DNA of 64,000 nucleotides from positions 1 through 64,000 of the forward strand of contig JBGSQK010000053.1 of assembly GCA_041738135.1 (NCBI GenBank). The letters run 5' to 3'. Position 1 is the stretch's first letter. The number at the start of each line of letters is the position of its first letter. Under the pieces are notes generated by a model that saw nothing but the letters and a program-made list of their open reading frames with translations, was not told where the DNA came from and did no database searches. This DNA comes from JAGOMX01 sp041738135. GTDB lineage: Bacteria > Pseudomonadota > Alphaproteobacteria > JAGOMX01. Below, one piece after another: positions 51,001 to 58,004 of the stretch. The position numbers and the translations under genes were made by a program.

Positions 51001-53462
51001 TCCTTAAAATCGACAAATTGTTCGTGACAGACGTAGATCTGAATGTCATGCATGTGCCGCGTCATACTTACTAAGAACGTGTAAGGGTCCATAAGTGGGT
51101 CTGGTGAAAGGAAGGTTTTACCTGTGGTTGAGCCCTCAGATTTATGCACACCCATGGCGTAGCCGAGTGTGAACTCTTTGTACTCATCAGCCTTGAATTT
51201 GACCATACGTTCGCCGTCTAGTCTTACCGTCAATTGTTGATGGCGCTTATCGAAAGCCATGATGGTTCCAAGACTGCCGTTTTTAACGCCTTTGTTGTGC
51301 TCTGTCCAAAAGTTCGTGCTTTTTACAAACCGACCGTGGTGATCGTTCTCGGTGAAGCGGATCGCGTCACCGATGGAATATTCCGAACCAGCCACATGGA
51401 AGTGCTCCCTCAAAAGACCTTGGACCTTCAGCTCAGACCGGATCAACTGATTGAGCTCAAATACCTCCTTATTGGTATAGGCCAGCACCATACGCGCCTC
51501 ATAAGGATTGGATTTCATGTGCGCCAGATAGTCCTTAACCATCTTCCTATGAGCATCTGCCTGTGTTTCAAACCAATGCAAATGACCACGCTCATTGTAT
51601 GGCTGCATGCCGTCCAGCACCCGATGGTCATTAAGCTTCACAGAACATTGCCGCTGCCATTCAACTTTCTGCCTTACCACATTGCTGGTTTCGGCAAAGC
51701 CATAACGTTCAGCAAACAACCGTCCAAAATCACCGGGGTCACGAGACTTTATCTGTGCTGGATCTTGGATGATAAGAACTTTGGCGCCCTGAGAGGAGGC
51801 TTCTTTCAAGAATGGCTCCCACAATGCCCCGCCTATCATGTTGGCCTCATCAACCAGAATCACATCTTTGCTGGAAAAACGGCTCTTCTCCAGTTCCTTC
51901 ATGCGATTAAATGCATGGAGATAAGGATTACCCCAAAGCCGACCGCTTTCAACAACAGCCTTTTTCTCCTCATATTGAGCCCAGCTGTGTTTCAGGCTAT
52001 CCAACGTGCGACATGGAATGCCGATATCCTGTTCCATAATCTCAACTGCTTTGCCTTGAAATGAGGTACCTATGATTCGATAACCCTCATTCGCATAAAT
52101 CTGTGCCACGGCTTTGAGCAGAGTGGTTTTACCGGTACCGGCCTTACCGTTTAGAACCCTTATATCACCACCCGAACACAAGTGATGGATGGCCGCCGTT
52201 TGCTCGGGGAAGAACTTAAAATCATGGCCTTTCTCGCGTGAAGTCCATTGTTCCAGATTCCGAATGCCTTGGTCTATTTTCTGAGATGAAACTGCTTTTG
52301 ATGTCCTCTGATTGAGACGATCCGCCATCCCCAATAACGATTCTTCCTGTTGCTGATAGTGGGTAGATGTGTAGATTTTCTCTCGATTCAGATTGTGCCC
52401 AACATGATGCGCAGAGCCGCTGTCGGATAACAATTTATCCGTCAACTTAACGGCCAATCCTTTCACATCTGAGGCATAACCCTCGTACACAATGTCCTCA
52501 TTGGATGTATTCAGAATCAGTTCATGCGGAATTTCAATCTCATCAACTTTGGCTTTCAAAATTATATAAAGCCGTTCATCGCCGCCTACACGGCGGATGA
52601 TCTCTTCCTCAATATGTTTGCGAGTAAAAGTAGTCCGTTTCAGCGCCAGATCATGGATAATCGCCTCGGGCCGCTCACACATGATCTCAATATTGCGTTG
52701 GCGGATTTCCTCGTTATCCACCACAATCCGGGAATATTCTCCACGCTCAGCAAGCCTCTGCGCAAACCAGCCTTCATGATGAGTGGCCATAAAAAATGAC
52801 CCCTGATCTTCTAAAGATCTCGAGTCAATCCGCACAGCATGACCAGCCATTGCTAGTTCTTGATTAACGGCGACCTCCCATTCTTTACGGGTAATCATGA
52901 GCTCCGGTTTAGAAGTAATCTCCCTGTCTTTACGAACAGAAAACTCACCATCCATAAGCGCTCGGCGGCTAATTTGTGCATGGAAATGTGGATTGCCTTT
53001 ATCCCAGTGGATGGCATATTCCGTCACAAGTTTACGTGAGACAAAACGATTGTTCAGGAAACGCTCTACACAAGCCTCAGCCTGTTCTTTGGTAAGCTCA
53101 AGAGGTATCGCACCCATGATCGTTTGAGCCGTCTGCGTAGACGACAAAAACTTCTCCTTCGCATCCATGCTGCGCTTGTTACGTTCTTCATCATGGGGGT
53201 GGCCTACAAAACGTAGGTCAGCCAGTTCATCCTCGAACTGTTCAACCTTATTCCACAAAGCATGAGAATTCTGAGCCCAAGCAGGGGCATACTCTGGAGC
53301 CAATATCCTCGAGTGGATAACTTCTTTTTTGTTGGAATAGTTATAGGAAATACCAGTGCGTTGATCATGCCCTTGAGAGCCAGTAATGTACGCACCAAAG
53401 CCAACGGAAGACCGCCCCTCCGACCGTGATACAAACCCCATGCTCAGCGAACAAATCGCCAT
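48057..53462 (-). CDS. traA: TraA-type relaxase with helicase and Toprim primase-like domains
   Basis: About 1801 residues from ATG 53462, where the protein begins MAICSLSMGFVSRSEGRSSV like Ti-type TraA; the frame opens at 53495. Order: MobA/MobL relaxase (HWDKGNPHFHAQ gives the His triad; a nearby Tyr is the nicking residue), superfamily I helicase (Walker A GKAGTGKTT, about residue 440, then VDEAN), a helical middle, a CHC2-like/DUF segment (GLWYDFSTSEKGNIF), and a Toprim domain (FIAEGLETAMS, IVLCADNDEH). It would nick at oriT, unwind, and may prime. Toprim addition is a known but less common extension. Transcribed away from traC/traD. Confidence 0.9.
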   Translation of the reverse strand: MAICSLSMGFVSRSEGRSSVGFGAYITGSQGHDQRTGISYNYSNKKEVIHSRILAPEYAPAWAQNSHALWNKVEQFEDELADLRFVGHPHDEERNKRSMDAKEKFLSSTQTAQTIMGAIPLELTKEQAEACVERFLNNRFVSRKLVTEYAIHWDKGNPHFHAQISRRALMDGEFSVRKDREITSKPELMITRKEWEVAVNQELAMAGHAVRIDSRSLEDQGSFFMATHHEGWFAQRLAERGEYSRIVVDNEEIRQRNIEIMCERPEAIIHDLALKRTTFTRKHIEEEIIRRVGGDERLYIILKAKVDEIEIPHELILNTSNEDIVYEGYASDVKGLAVKLTDKLLSDSGSAHHVGHNLNREKIYTSTHYQQQEESLLGMADRLNQRTSKAVSSQKIDQGIRNLEQWTSREKGHDFKFFPEQTAAIHHLCSGGDIRVLNGKAGTGKTTLLKAVAQIYANEGYRIIGTSFQGKAVEIMEQDIGIPCRTLDSLKHSWAQYEEKKAVVESGRLWGNPYLHAFNRMKELEKSRFSSKDVILVDEANMIGGALWEPFLKEASSQGAKVLIIQDPAQIKSRDPGDFGRLFAERYGFAETSNVVRQKVEWQRQCSVKLNDHRVLDGMQPYNERGHLHWFETQADAHRKMVKDYLAHMKSNPYEARMVLAYTNKEVFELNQLIRSELKVQGLLREHFHVAGSEYSIGDAIRFTENDHHGRFVKSTNFWTEHNKGVKNGSLGTIMAFDKRHQQLTVRLDGERMVKFKADEYKEFTLGYAMGVHKSEGSTTGKTFLSPDPLMDPYTFLVSMTRHMHDIQIYVCHEQFVDFKDLVDQLSYGGMRDTLADYQVSEKQRPFLARVQNYKDLIAEVGMMREEMEWTSIQGKAKDTASVKSGDETEKKPEPLYKQAAYNAYQQLFEQKEEAAKEILEDWVNHLPYVRLAGIRRDVLEVDAGFRTRLLSDLEHRASISAQGYMGMVREARKLWSTIEATHPGALSQTHELYGDYTELKSKRDFMASVIHENPRLYRQFFGVKQEENTETHNDYWGDKVLAEDMVYFAGVKDQAKAHYKEYERNIYREGLTDEQKQDFDLVNSYVQMRNRAATVFGQIKKLEENSVQVSSNSLVTQEEFKKCQALRDELALQIVSPGGQVQQHLEQHKVDENKMLEHAIGGQTRALIKEYREVADVHTRADLAGKLMLQLTYDKSKQIMKEADVDFNRLTFDVAFNKGVVSGEIATDVQPDEVYKPIKDYLSKSHEVARLWSMVQAKGKESDMALEPMAIMNQSTQKPEWLQLLSARNQNAEVLVQNQVALIAFKGMRPEAESKLYAQAQKNGSKEISRFTPTRNAHHEVYKERPTYLSADVVLDAAHGRYADIVPRILGQTSTKQSNKIQLRFGGDGKLSFTIAGSKAGLWYDFSTSEKGNIFHLIQREKGVDFRGAVEYLAQELNMNSHDLARMPVEKRYDEPTIDQKLEDDQKLKSVADLYAKAQPIKGSVVETYLRRERSIHGTISDDLKCLPKGTSFLYNGEQKRLGHNCFAAFGRKADGSLSVVQVTKLNRDGTRAKNQEGDKLNKLQYGLSKESFVTLQEGSGRVFIAEGLETAMSIKETGVAGKIVASLGIHNMANYSGPERTIVLCADNDEHKTTSQTHLLVQKAMEALEDKGHTVDVLKPSTPGQDFNDVLREQGPTGVAEYVKQYIEDASKTQDSPNVAEPKPCLDEDSKIRMNDTPIGKAAASFDDLFKDLKSTADPVAKEKLLVELDEKMKLLAKDPTIIQSIKAINEPVGAKLEEMHHKLQEHDRIKQRDRGMEM

Positions 53463-53495
53463 AATGAACCGCGCCCAAGTAAATTTAGGCGTCAA

Positions 53496-53681
53496 TCATT
53501 TTATTAAACCTGGAGTCTCTTGGATGCCGACTTCTATGAAAAGTCTTAAAGTACTTGCCTCAGTATCTAATAAATATACACGCCCGTGGCCATCAAGCAC
53601 AAGCGAATTTTCAATTCGTGCATAAGTGCGCCAGGAACTCCTGGAAAATGGATGATAGTTTTTAATCCCACCCTCAAGCAC
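53496..53681 (-). CDS. Possible small ORF upstream of traA
   Basis: 61 codons from a GTG, on the same strand as traA and ending 33 bases before it. The peptide (SLVLDGHGRVYLLDTEAST in its middle) looks protein-like but no family is recognised and no ribosome-binding site is convincing. It may be a fragment of a larger gene. The remainder of 53,463-53,830 shows nothing else I can name; in Ti-type systems the traA-traC gap holds oriT. Confidence 0.3.
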   Translation of the reverse strand: MLEGGIKNYHPFSRSSWRTYARIENSLVLDGHGRVYLLDTEASTLRLFIEVGIQETPGLIK

Positions 53682-53830
53682 CGTATATCGTGTCTAAACC
53701 AGCCAAAACGGCGCCTGAGTGTATTTTTCAATGCACAGACTTCTCTTGCTAAGAGGCACTTACAATCGATTTTCCGCAACAAAAGCAATAAATGGAAAAG
53801 AAAGCTTGCGGATAAGATCGTAAGCGTTTA

Positions 53831-53850
53831 TATAGTAAGTAAGTTTACTA
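53831..53850 (+). promoter_or_regulatory. Probable MarR operator/promoter of the SRPBCC-MarR-EVE operon
   Basis: TATAGT (-10 candidate) runs into AGTAA-GT-TTACT (53,838-53,849), an inverted repeat just before the SRPBCC gene, with GGATAGGAG as ribosome-binding site. Operators overlapping the promoter are typical of MarR repressors, and the operon encodes one. Confidence 0.5.
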
Positions 53851-53868
53851 AACGGATAGGAGTTAATT

Positions 53869-54294
53869 ATGTGGCAGAAAACTTATACAAAAGTATATCC
53901 CGGCGTTAAGAAAGAGACCATCTGGGCTTTGTGGGAAGATGTAAATAATTGGGGCAAATGGGATCCTGACATTGAGTATGCAAAGATGACTGAGCCCTTT
54001 CAGGTCGGCAGTCATTTTATAGTCAAACCCAAGGGTGCAGGTGAAGAAACTTTGCAATTGGTTGAGGTGGAAAAATTCAAGAAATTTACCGACCATTTAA
54101 AATTCGTCGGCGCCAAATTGTATGGCACCCATGAGATGGAAGATACACCCGAAGGACTAAAAATGACGATAACACTACAAGTCACTGGTCCCTTAAAATT
54201 CATCTGGATTAAGCTTGTCGCTCAAGGAATCGTTGACACCATTCCTGAACAAATGGATTCATTAATGAAATTTGCGGAATCCGGAAATGAATAA
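53869..54294 (+). CDS. SRPBCC-family (polyketide cyclase-like) protein
   Basis: 141 residues with the START/SRPBCC fold pattern: N-terminal TKVYPGVKKETIWALWEDVN, WGKWDPDIEYAKM, and GPLKFIWIKLVAQGI near the C-terminus. Such proteins bind hydrophobic small molecules. The gene is first in an operon with marR and an EVE-domain gene, an arrangement seen in other bacteria. AGGAG precedes the ATG. Its stop overlaps the marR start region by eight bases. Confidence 0.82.
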   Translation: MWQKTYTKVYPGVKKETIWALWEDVNNWGKWDPDIEYAKMTEPFQVGSHFIVKPKGAGEETLQLVEVEKFKKFTDHLKFVGAKLYGTHEMEDTPEGLKMTITLQVTGPLKFIWIKLVAQGIVDTIPEQMDSLMKFAESGNE

Positions 54295-54745
54295 ACATAT
54301 CTTTAGCGTCGAACAGCCAGAAGATAGCCCTGGTTTCTTGTTATGGCAAACAACAATGACATGGCAAAGAAGGATTAAAAAGGCACTAGAGCCATACGGC
54401 ATTGCTCATGCCCAATTTGTGCTACTCGCTATCCTGCTATGGCACCATAAAATAAAACAAGAACCAACCCAAGTGATCCTTGCTAACTGGTCGAAGCTGG
54501 ATAAAATGACAGTATCAAAGTCGTTGAGAGGTTTAGTTGATCAGGGGCTTGTTGTCAGGCATGAACATCCAGAAGATACGCGCGCTAAAGTTGTTAAACT
54601 TACCACTGAAGGCATATCCATGGCCTCAAAACTTGTGCCGGTTGTGGAGCGAATCGATGCTGAATTTTTTGGGAGTCTCCCAGACCACGATCAGCAATCT
54701 CTAATTCAAATTCTTAACAAGTTAGCGGTGGTGAATAATGAGTAG
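54287..54745 (+). CDS. MarR-family transcriptional regulator
   Basis: 152 residues from ATG 54287. A winged helix is present (LANWSKLDKMTVSKSLRGLV then EHPEDTRAKVVKLTTEG), the DxRxK wing being the family hallmark. It probably represses its own operon through the inverted repeat at 53,838. The gene overlaps the SRPBCC stop and the EVE start, giving a tightly coupled three-gene unit. Ligand unknown. Confidence 0.87.
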   Translation: MNKHIFSVEQPEDSPGFLLWQTTMTWQRRIKKALEPYGIAHAQFVLLAILLWHHKIKQEPTQVILANWSKLDKMTVSKSLRGLVDQGLVVRHEHPEDTRAKVVKLTTEGISMASKLVPVVERIDAEFFGSLPDHDQQSLIQILNKLAVVNNE

Positions 54746-55181
54746 ATATTGGATAGGAGTGGCCTCTAAAGAGCACGTCGAGAATGGTGTAAAGTTGGGT
54801 ATTTGCCAATTCTGTCATGGTAAATCAGCACCAGCAAAACGTCTTAAAAAAGGAGATCATGTGATTTACTATTCATCAAAGGTTACGATGGAAGGATCAG
54901 AACTGTATCAAAAGTTTACAGCGATCGGCATTGTGAAAGATGACATGCCATATCAGATCGAGATGGAAAATGGCTTCAAACCTTTTAGGCGCAACATCGA
55001 TTATTTAGATGCGACTCATGCAGATATAAAGCCCCTGATTCCCCTATTGCCTTTCATAAAAAATAAAAATTCCTGGGGTTATGTTTTTAGGTATGGTTTT
55101 TTAGAAATTGATCAGCAATCATTTGAGATCATTGCAAAAGCAATGCTTGGATACAGTCCATTAGACCATTCAACAACCTGA
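54738..55181 (+). CDS. EVE-domain (PUA-like) protein
   Basis: 147 residues with YWIGVASKEHVENGVKLGIC, KKGDHVIYYSS and FTAIGIVKDDMP, as in EVE/UPF0310 proteins of the PUA-like fold, which bind modified bases in DNA or RNA and occur with defence and stress genes. It overlaps the marR stop by eight bases. The operon separates traA from traC/traD and so appears to be cargo inserted into the transfer region. Confidence 0.82.
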   Translation: MSRYWIGVASKEHVENGVKLGICQFCHGKSAPAKRLKKGDHVIYYSSKVTMEGSELYQKFTAIGIVKDDMPYQIEMENGFKPFRRNIDYLDATHADIKPLIPLLPFIKNKNSWGYVFRYGFLEIDQQSFEIIAKAMLGYSPLDHSTT

Positions 55182-55305
55182 TTATGGGGGCCGTTATTAC
55201 TCTGATACATACTATTGAAAAATCAGATTTCAATGATTTTAAAAATTTGATACACTTGTTCCGTAAAGAGGCAATTTTACATCAACAAAAAACGGAGTGA
55301 AATCC

Positions 55306-55614
55306 ATGGTGGCCTCTTTAAAAATACGTGCACTAGAAGCGAAAATTGCAATTCTTCAAAATCAACAATTAGAACTCCAAAAACAAAGAGCCAGCGATAT
55401 CGCGCAGCTTTTTATCAGACTCAACATCGCTCATATTGACGACACAATAATAGCCGGCAACCTCATAGCCATGAATGATAAAGTCTCTGCGAAAGATTCC
55501 GCTGTGGAGGCCTGGCAGCGTGCCGGTGAGAAATTTCTTCGCCGGAAAAAGACCAAAAACAGGGGCTCTCCCAAAACGATTAGCCAGGCTAATCCAACAA
55601 ATCAACCGTCATAA
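55306..55614 (+). CDS. traC: Conjugal transfer protein TraC (Ti-type)
   Basis: 102 residues from ATG 55306 with GGAG eight bases upstream; the frame opens at GTG 55297. The N-terminal half is a coiled coil (LKIRALEAKIAILQNQQLEL) and the C-terminus is basic (FLRRKKTKNRG), like Ti-type TraC, an accessory of the relaxosome. Assignment rests on the coiled-coil start, size and on the neighbouring traD-like gene and divergent traA. Confidence 0.65.
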   Translation: MVASLKIRALEAKIAILQNQQLELQKQRASDIAQLFIRLNIAHIDDTIIAGNLIAMNDKVSAKDSAVEAWQRAGEKFLRRKKTKNRGSPKTISQANPTNQPS

Positions 55615-55642
55615 ATCTGCGCGCAATCGGGAGATCTCTGCT

Positions 55643-55897
55643 ATGAAAAATCAACGCAACTCGGAGCGTCTAAATCGTACACGCTTACTCATCCAGATCG
55701 GCGGCCTAGTCCAAAAGGCCAAAATCATGGAAGCATTTAATATCAATGTTGGTGATGACCTCCAAGACTACGAATCACTCAACAAGGCAGCCAGACTTCT
55801 AGGATTTCTAAGCCATAGCCTTGAGCAATTCGATGAGTCCGAAGCCAGCATGTCTGAACGCGAAAGAAATGGAGAGCGGCTGTTGAGGTATGGATAG
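55643..55897 (+). CDS. Conjugal transfer protein TraD (Ti-type, small)
   Basis: 84 residues from ATG 55643 with GGAG nine bases upstream. The sequence RTRLLIQIGGLVQKAKIMEA and ARLLGFLSHSLE resembles the small Ti-type TraD (the 'IQLGGLVVKAGL' core), not the large coupling protein at 8,142. It is 28 bases after traC. Together they mark the traCD side of a Ti-type transfer region. Confidence 0.72.
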   Translation: MKNQRNSERLNRTRLLIQIGGLVQKAKIMEAFNINVGDDLQDYESLNKAARLLGFLSHSLEQFDESEASMSERERNGERLLRYG

Positions 55898-55945
55898 TGC
55901 TGCTATTCATGGTAGTACATATCCACAAATCCTGGGGATATGTGC

Positions 55946-56110
55946 GTGAATAACAATCCTAACATCATGCCAAATAAAGGTATTTCTCAGGATTCAACTT
56001 TTGAACAGGGCTTATCCGGTAGCGAGCTGTTTACCCTTACCTATATGAGCTGGCAGGAGCTTGCCGGAGTTAATTGCCGCCCCAATACGGTTCAAACATT
56101 TTTTCCTTAA
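55946..56110 (+). CDS. Possible small ORF after the transfer genes
   Basis: 54 codons from a GTG with GGGGAT upstream (GISQDSTFEQGLSGSELFTL in its middle). No family recognised. The 55,898-56,547 gap also holds short repeats and a winged-helix remnant, listed separately. Confidence 0.3.
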   Translation: MNNNPNIMPNKGISQDSTFEQGLSGSELFTLTYMSWQELAGVNCRPNTVQTFFP

Positions 56111-56265
56111 ACTATGTTGAAAAGTCTGCTGACTTTGCCGGATGTTGCCGGATTCTAATTCCTTATCGTAAGCCAACATTCTCAACGTATAGGTAGCGGC
56201 ACAAGCACTCTCAAAAAGACTAGCATTAAGCCCCCGTCAGCAACTTTGCGGGAATGCTGCGGGAA
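56061..56265 (+). repeat. Short direct repeats near the integrase
   Basis: TTGCCGGA occurs at 56,061, 56,135 and 56,145 (the last two ten bases apart), and TGCGGGAA at 56,247 and 56,258 (eleven apart). Helically phased short repeats next to an integrase gene can be recombination-factor binding sites. No experimental basis here. Confidence 0.4.
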
Positions 56266-56286
56266 TTCAAGGCAGGGTACATCTTT

Positions 56287-56522
56287 TTAGGGACATTTCA
56301 CTATAAACCAAACCTTTTTCCTGGTTTGCCCTTGAGAATTAATAATTCCCTTATCTTTTAGTGTGAGTAACTCGTGATTTAGAGTCTGTTCAGATATAGC
56401 CGGTGAGATCAAATGAAGAATATTTCTCGTAGCCAATTCACTCTCTTGAGTTAGTATATTAACAATCAGGATCTGTCTCAGTGTTAACTGATCAACTTTT
56501 GGCTTTACCGCAATGCTCGGCA
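56287..56522 (-). pseudogene. Winged-helix DNA-binding protein remnant
   Basis: About 77 codons read without a convincing start codon: LTLRQILIVNILTQESELAT, ISEQTLNHELLTLKDKGIIN, RKKVWFIVKCP and stop. The order of helices followed by a wing-like segment suits a winged helix domain. It directly follows the integrase gene on the same strand. Probably the 3' part of a lost regulator; a non-ATG start remains possible. Confidence 0.45.
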
Positions 56523-56547
56523 GCTAAAACCAATTTCTTCTAACCAT

Positions 56548-57699
56548 TCACCCTTTTCGCTTAGACACCTTGTTGCCAAAGAACTCAGCTGCCTCACGCA
56601 ACGGCTCGTCTGCCAGATGCGCATAACGCTGTGTTGTAGATGCCTGGGTGTGCCCAAGCAATTTTCCAACGATACTCAAGCTTAACCCGCTGGATACCAA
56701 ATGAGAAGCGTGGGTGTGGCGCAGATCATGAATGCGAAAGTTCTCTATGCCAGCTTCTTTCAGGACGGTACCCCAAAAAGTTTTAACCTCTTGGATTGGT
56801 TTTCCTTCAACCTTACCAGGAAATAAAAATGGGCTAGGGGATGGATGCAATTCTTTCAATTGCTGCAGAACCTCAAGCGCATTCGACGAAAGTGGAATAT
56901 GCTCATTCTTGTTCTGCTTGGTTAAATGTGCTGGTTTGCTCCACACACCTTTTTCCAGATCAAACTGATCCCAGGTAGCATTAAGAACTTCTCCCTTACG
57001 GGCTCCAGTCAACAAAAGCAACCTAAAAACAAACGACGTTGCATGGAACGAGTATTTTTCCAAAACATCACACAACCTAGCCATCTCAGCATCATCCAAC
57101 CAGCGGTCACGTTTCTGTTCCTGGTAGCGTTCAATTCCTTGTGCTGGGTTCTTCTCGCACCAGCCCCAAGAAATAGCTAACGAAAACATTTTTGATATAA
57201 GCGACATGGCTCTGTTAGCCTGATATGGAGTGGATTTGTATTTGGCGTGAAAGTTTTCCATATCCCGATGGGTAACATGCTGAACCTTTTTGTCACCAAT
57301 TGTCGGCAGAATTAAATTGGCAAGAAGCAATTTATCGCCGTGTAGGCTCTTCTCCCGTTTTCGTGAACCGTGACGCTCGATATAATCTTGGGCTAATTGA
57401 TGAATGGTCTCAAGCTGCCCAACTTTTTTCTTATCTTCGGCTGGGTCTTCGCCATGAGTTACGCTAGCGAGCTTTTTCTTGGCCAGGTCTCGTGCCTCTT
57501 CAGCAGTGATCTGACCATGAACGCCAAGCTTCAATCTTTTTTTGATTCGATCTGAATTGCGATATTCTACGCAGTAAGTCCGGCGGCCGCTAGGAAGGAC
57601 GACGACACCAAAGCCTTTAAGTTCGCTATCCCAAATCTTTATGGGCTTCTCAGGGTCCGGTGTTATGGTATCTATCAAACGTTTTGTGATCTTAGGCAT
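56548..57699 (-). CDS. int: Tyrosine recombinase (integrase), P4-like
   Basis: 383 residues. An N-terminal arm-binding domain (LIDTITPDPEKPIKIWDSEL, YCVEYRN) of the DUF4102 type, a core-binding helical domain, then the catalytic domain with Arg in LLTGARKGEVL, HDLRHTHASHL, LLGHTQAS and the nucleophile Tyr in TTQRYAHL. All R...HxxR...H...Y residues are present, so it should be active. It is 174 bases from the 3' end of tRNA-Thr(CGT), the usual site for such integrases. Arm-type repeats lie in the gap. Confidence 0.92.
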   Translation of the reverse strand: MPKITKRLIDTITPDPEKPIKIWDSELKGFGVVVLPSGRRTYCVEYRNSDRIKKRLKLGVHGQITAEEARDLAKKKLASVTHGEDPAEDKKKVGQLETIHQLAQDYIERHGSRKREKSLHGDKLLLANLILPTIGDKKVQHVTHRDMENFHAKYKSTPYQANRAMSLISKMFSLAISWGWCEKNPAQGIERYQEQKRDRWLDDAEMARLCDVLEKYSFHATSFVFRLLLLTGARKGEVLNATWDQFDLEKGVWSKPAHLTKQNKNEHIPLSSNALEVLQQLKELHPSPSPFLFPGKVEGKPIQEVKTFWGTVLKEAGIENFRIHDLRHTHASHLVSSGLSLSIVGKLLGHTQASTTQRYAHLADEPLREAAEFFGNKVSKRKG

Positions 57700-57776
57700 G
57701 CTTTTGCTCCTTTACATACTAAGAAGCTATTACCACGCCTTCATGAAAATGTCACCAAATTGTCGCCAACATGTAT

Positions 57777-57811
57777 AAACATTCTTAAACAAACGTAAAC
57801 ATTCTTAAACA
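57777..57811 (+). repeat. Direct repeats between integrase and tRNA, probable arm sites
   Basis: AAACATTCTTAAACA occurs at 57,777-57,791 and 57,797-57,811, exactly 20 bases apart. Placement between int and the tRNA 3' end suits integrase arm-type binding sites. The gap 57,700-57,873 holds nothing else evident besides the int promoter. Confidence 0.6.
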
Positions 57812-57873
57812 TTTGATGGAGCGTCAAATGCCTAATTTTCCTTCTCTTCTCCGCATAAACTCAACGTTTATAC

Positions 57874-57949
57874 TGGTGCCGAAGAGGTGACTCGAACACC
57901 CGGCCTACTGATTACGAATCAGTTGCTCTACCACCTGAGCTACTTCGGC
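57874..57949 (-). tRNA. tRNA-Thr, anticodon CGT
   Basis: 76 bases including encoded CCA. Acceptor stem GCCGAAG/CTTCGGC, D-arm GCTC/GAGC, anticodon stem ACTGA/TCAGT with loop TTCGTAA (anticodon CGT, reading ACG), T-arm GGGTG-TTCGAGT-CACCT. Its 3' end faces the integrase, so the 3' part is the likely attachment site, kept intact by the incoming element. Confidence 0.95.
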
Positions 57950-58004
57950 AATGTCCATAAATTAATGTTCTTGTGGGGTTAGGTCAATCGGAAAATAGCA
58001 TAAC

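Noticed and set aside
51234..52064. 276-codon open frame on the plus strand inside traA
   Set aside because: It is antisense to the conserved helicase domain and its translation has no recognisable features; it is a by-product of traA codon usage.
1..57873. Left attachment site of the element
   Set aside because: I looked for a direct repeat of the tRNA-Thr 3' end and saw none in the window; an exhaustive string search was not possible, so it is only presumed to be outside.
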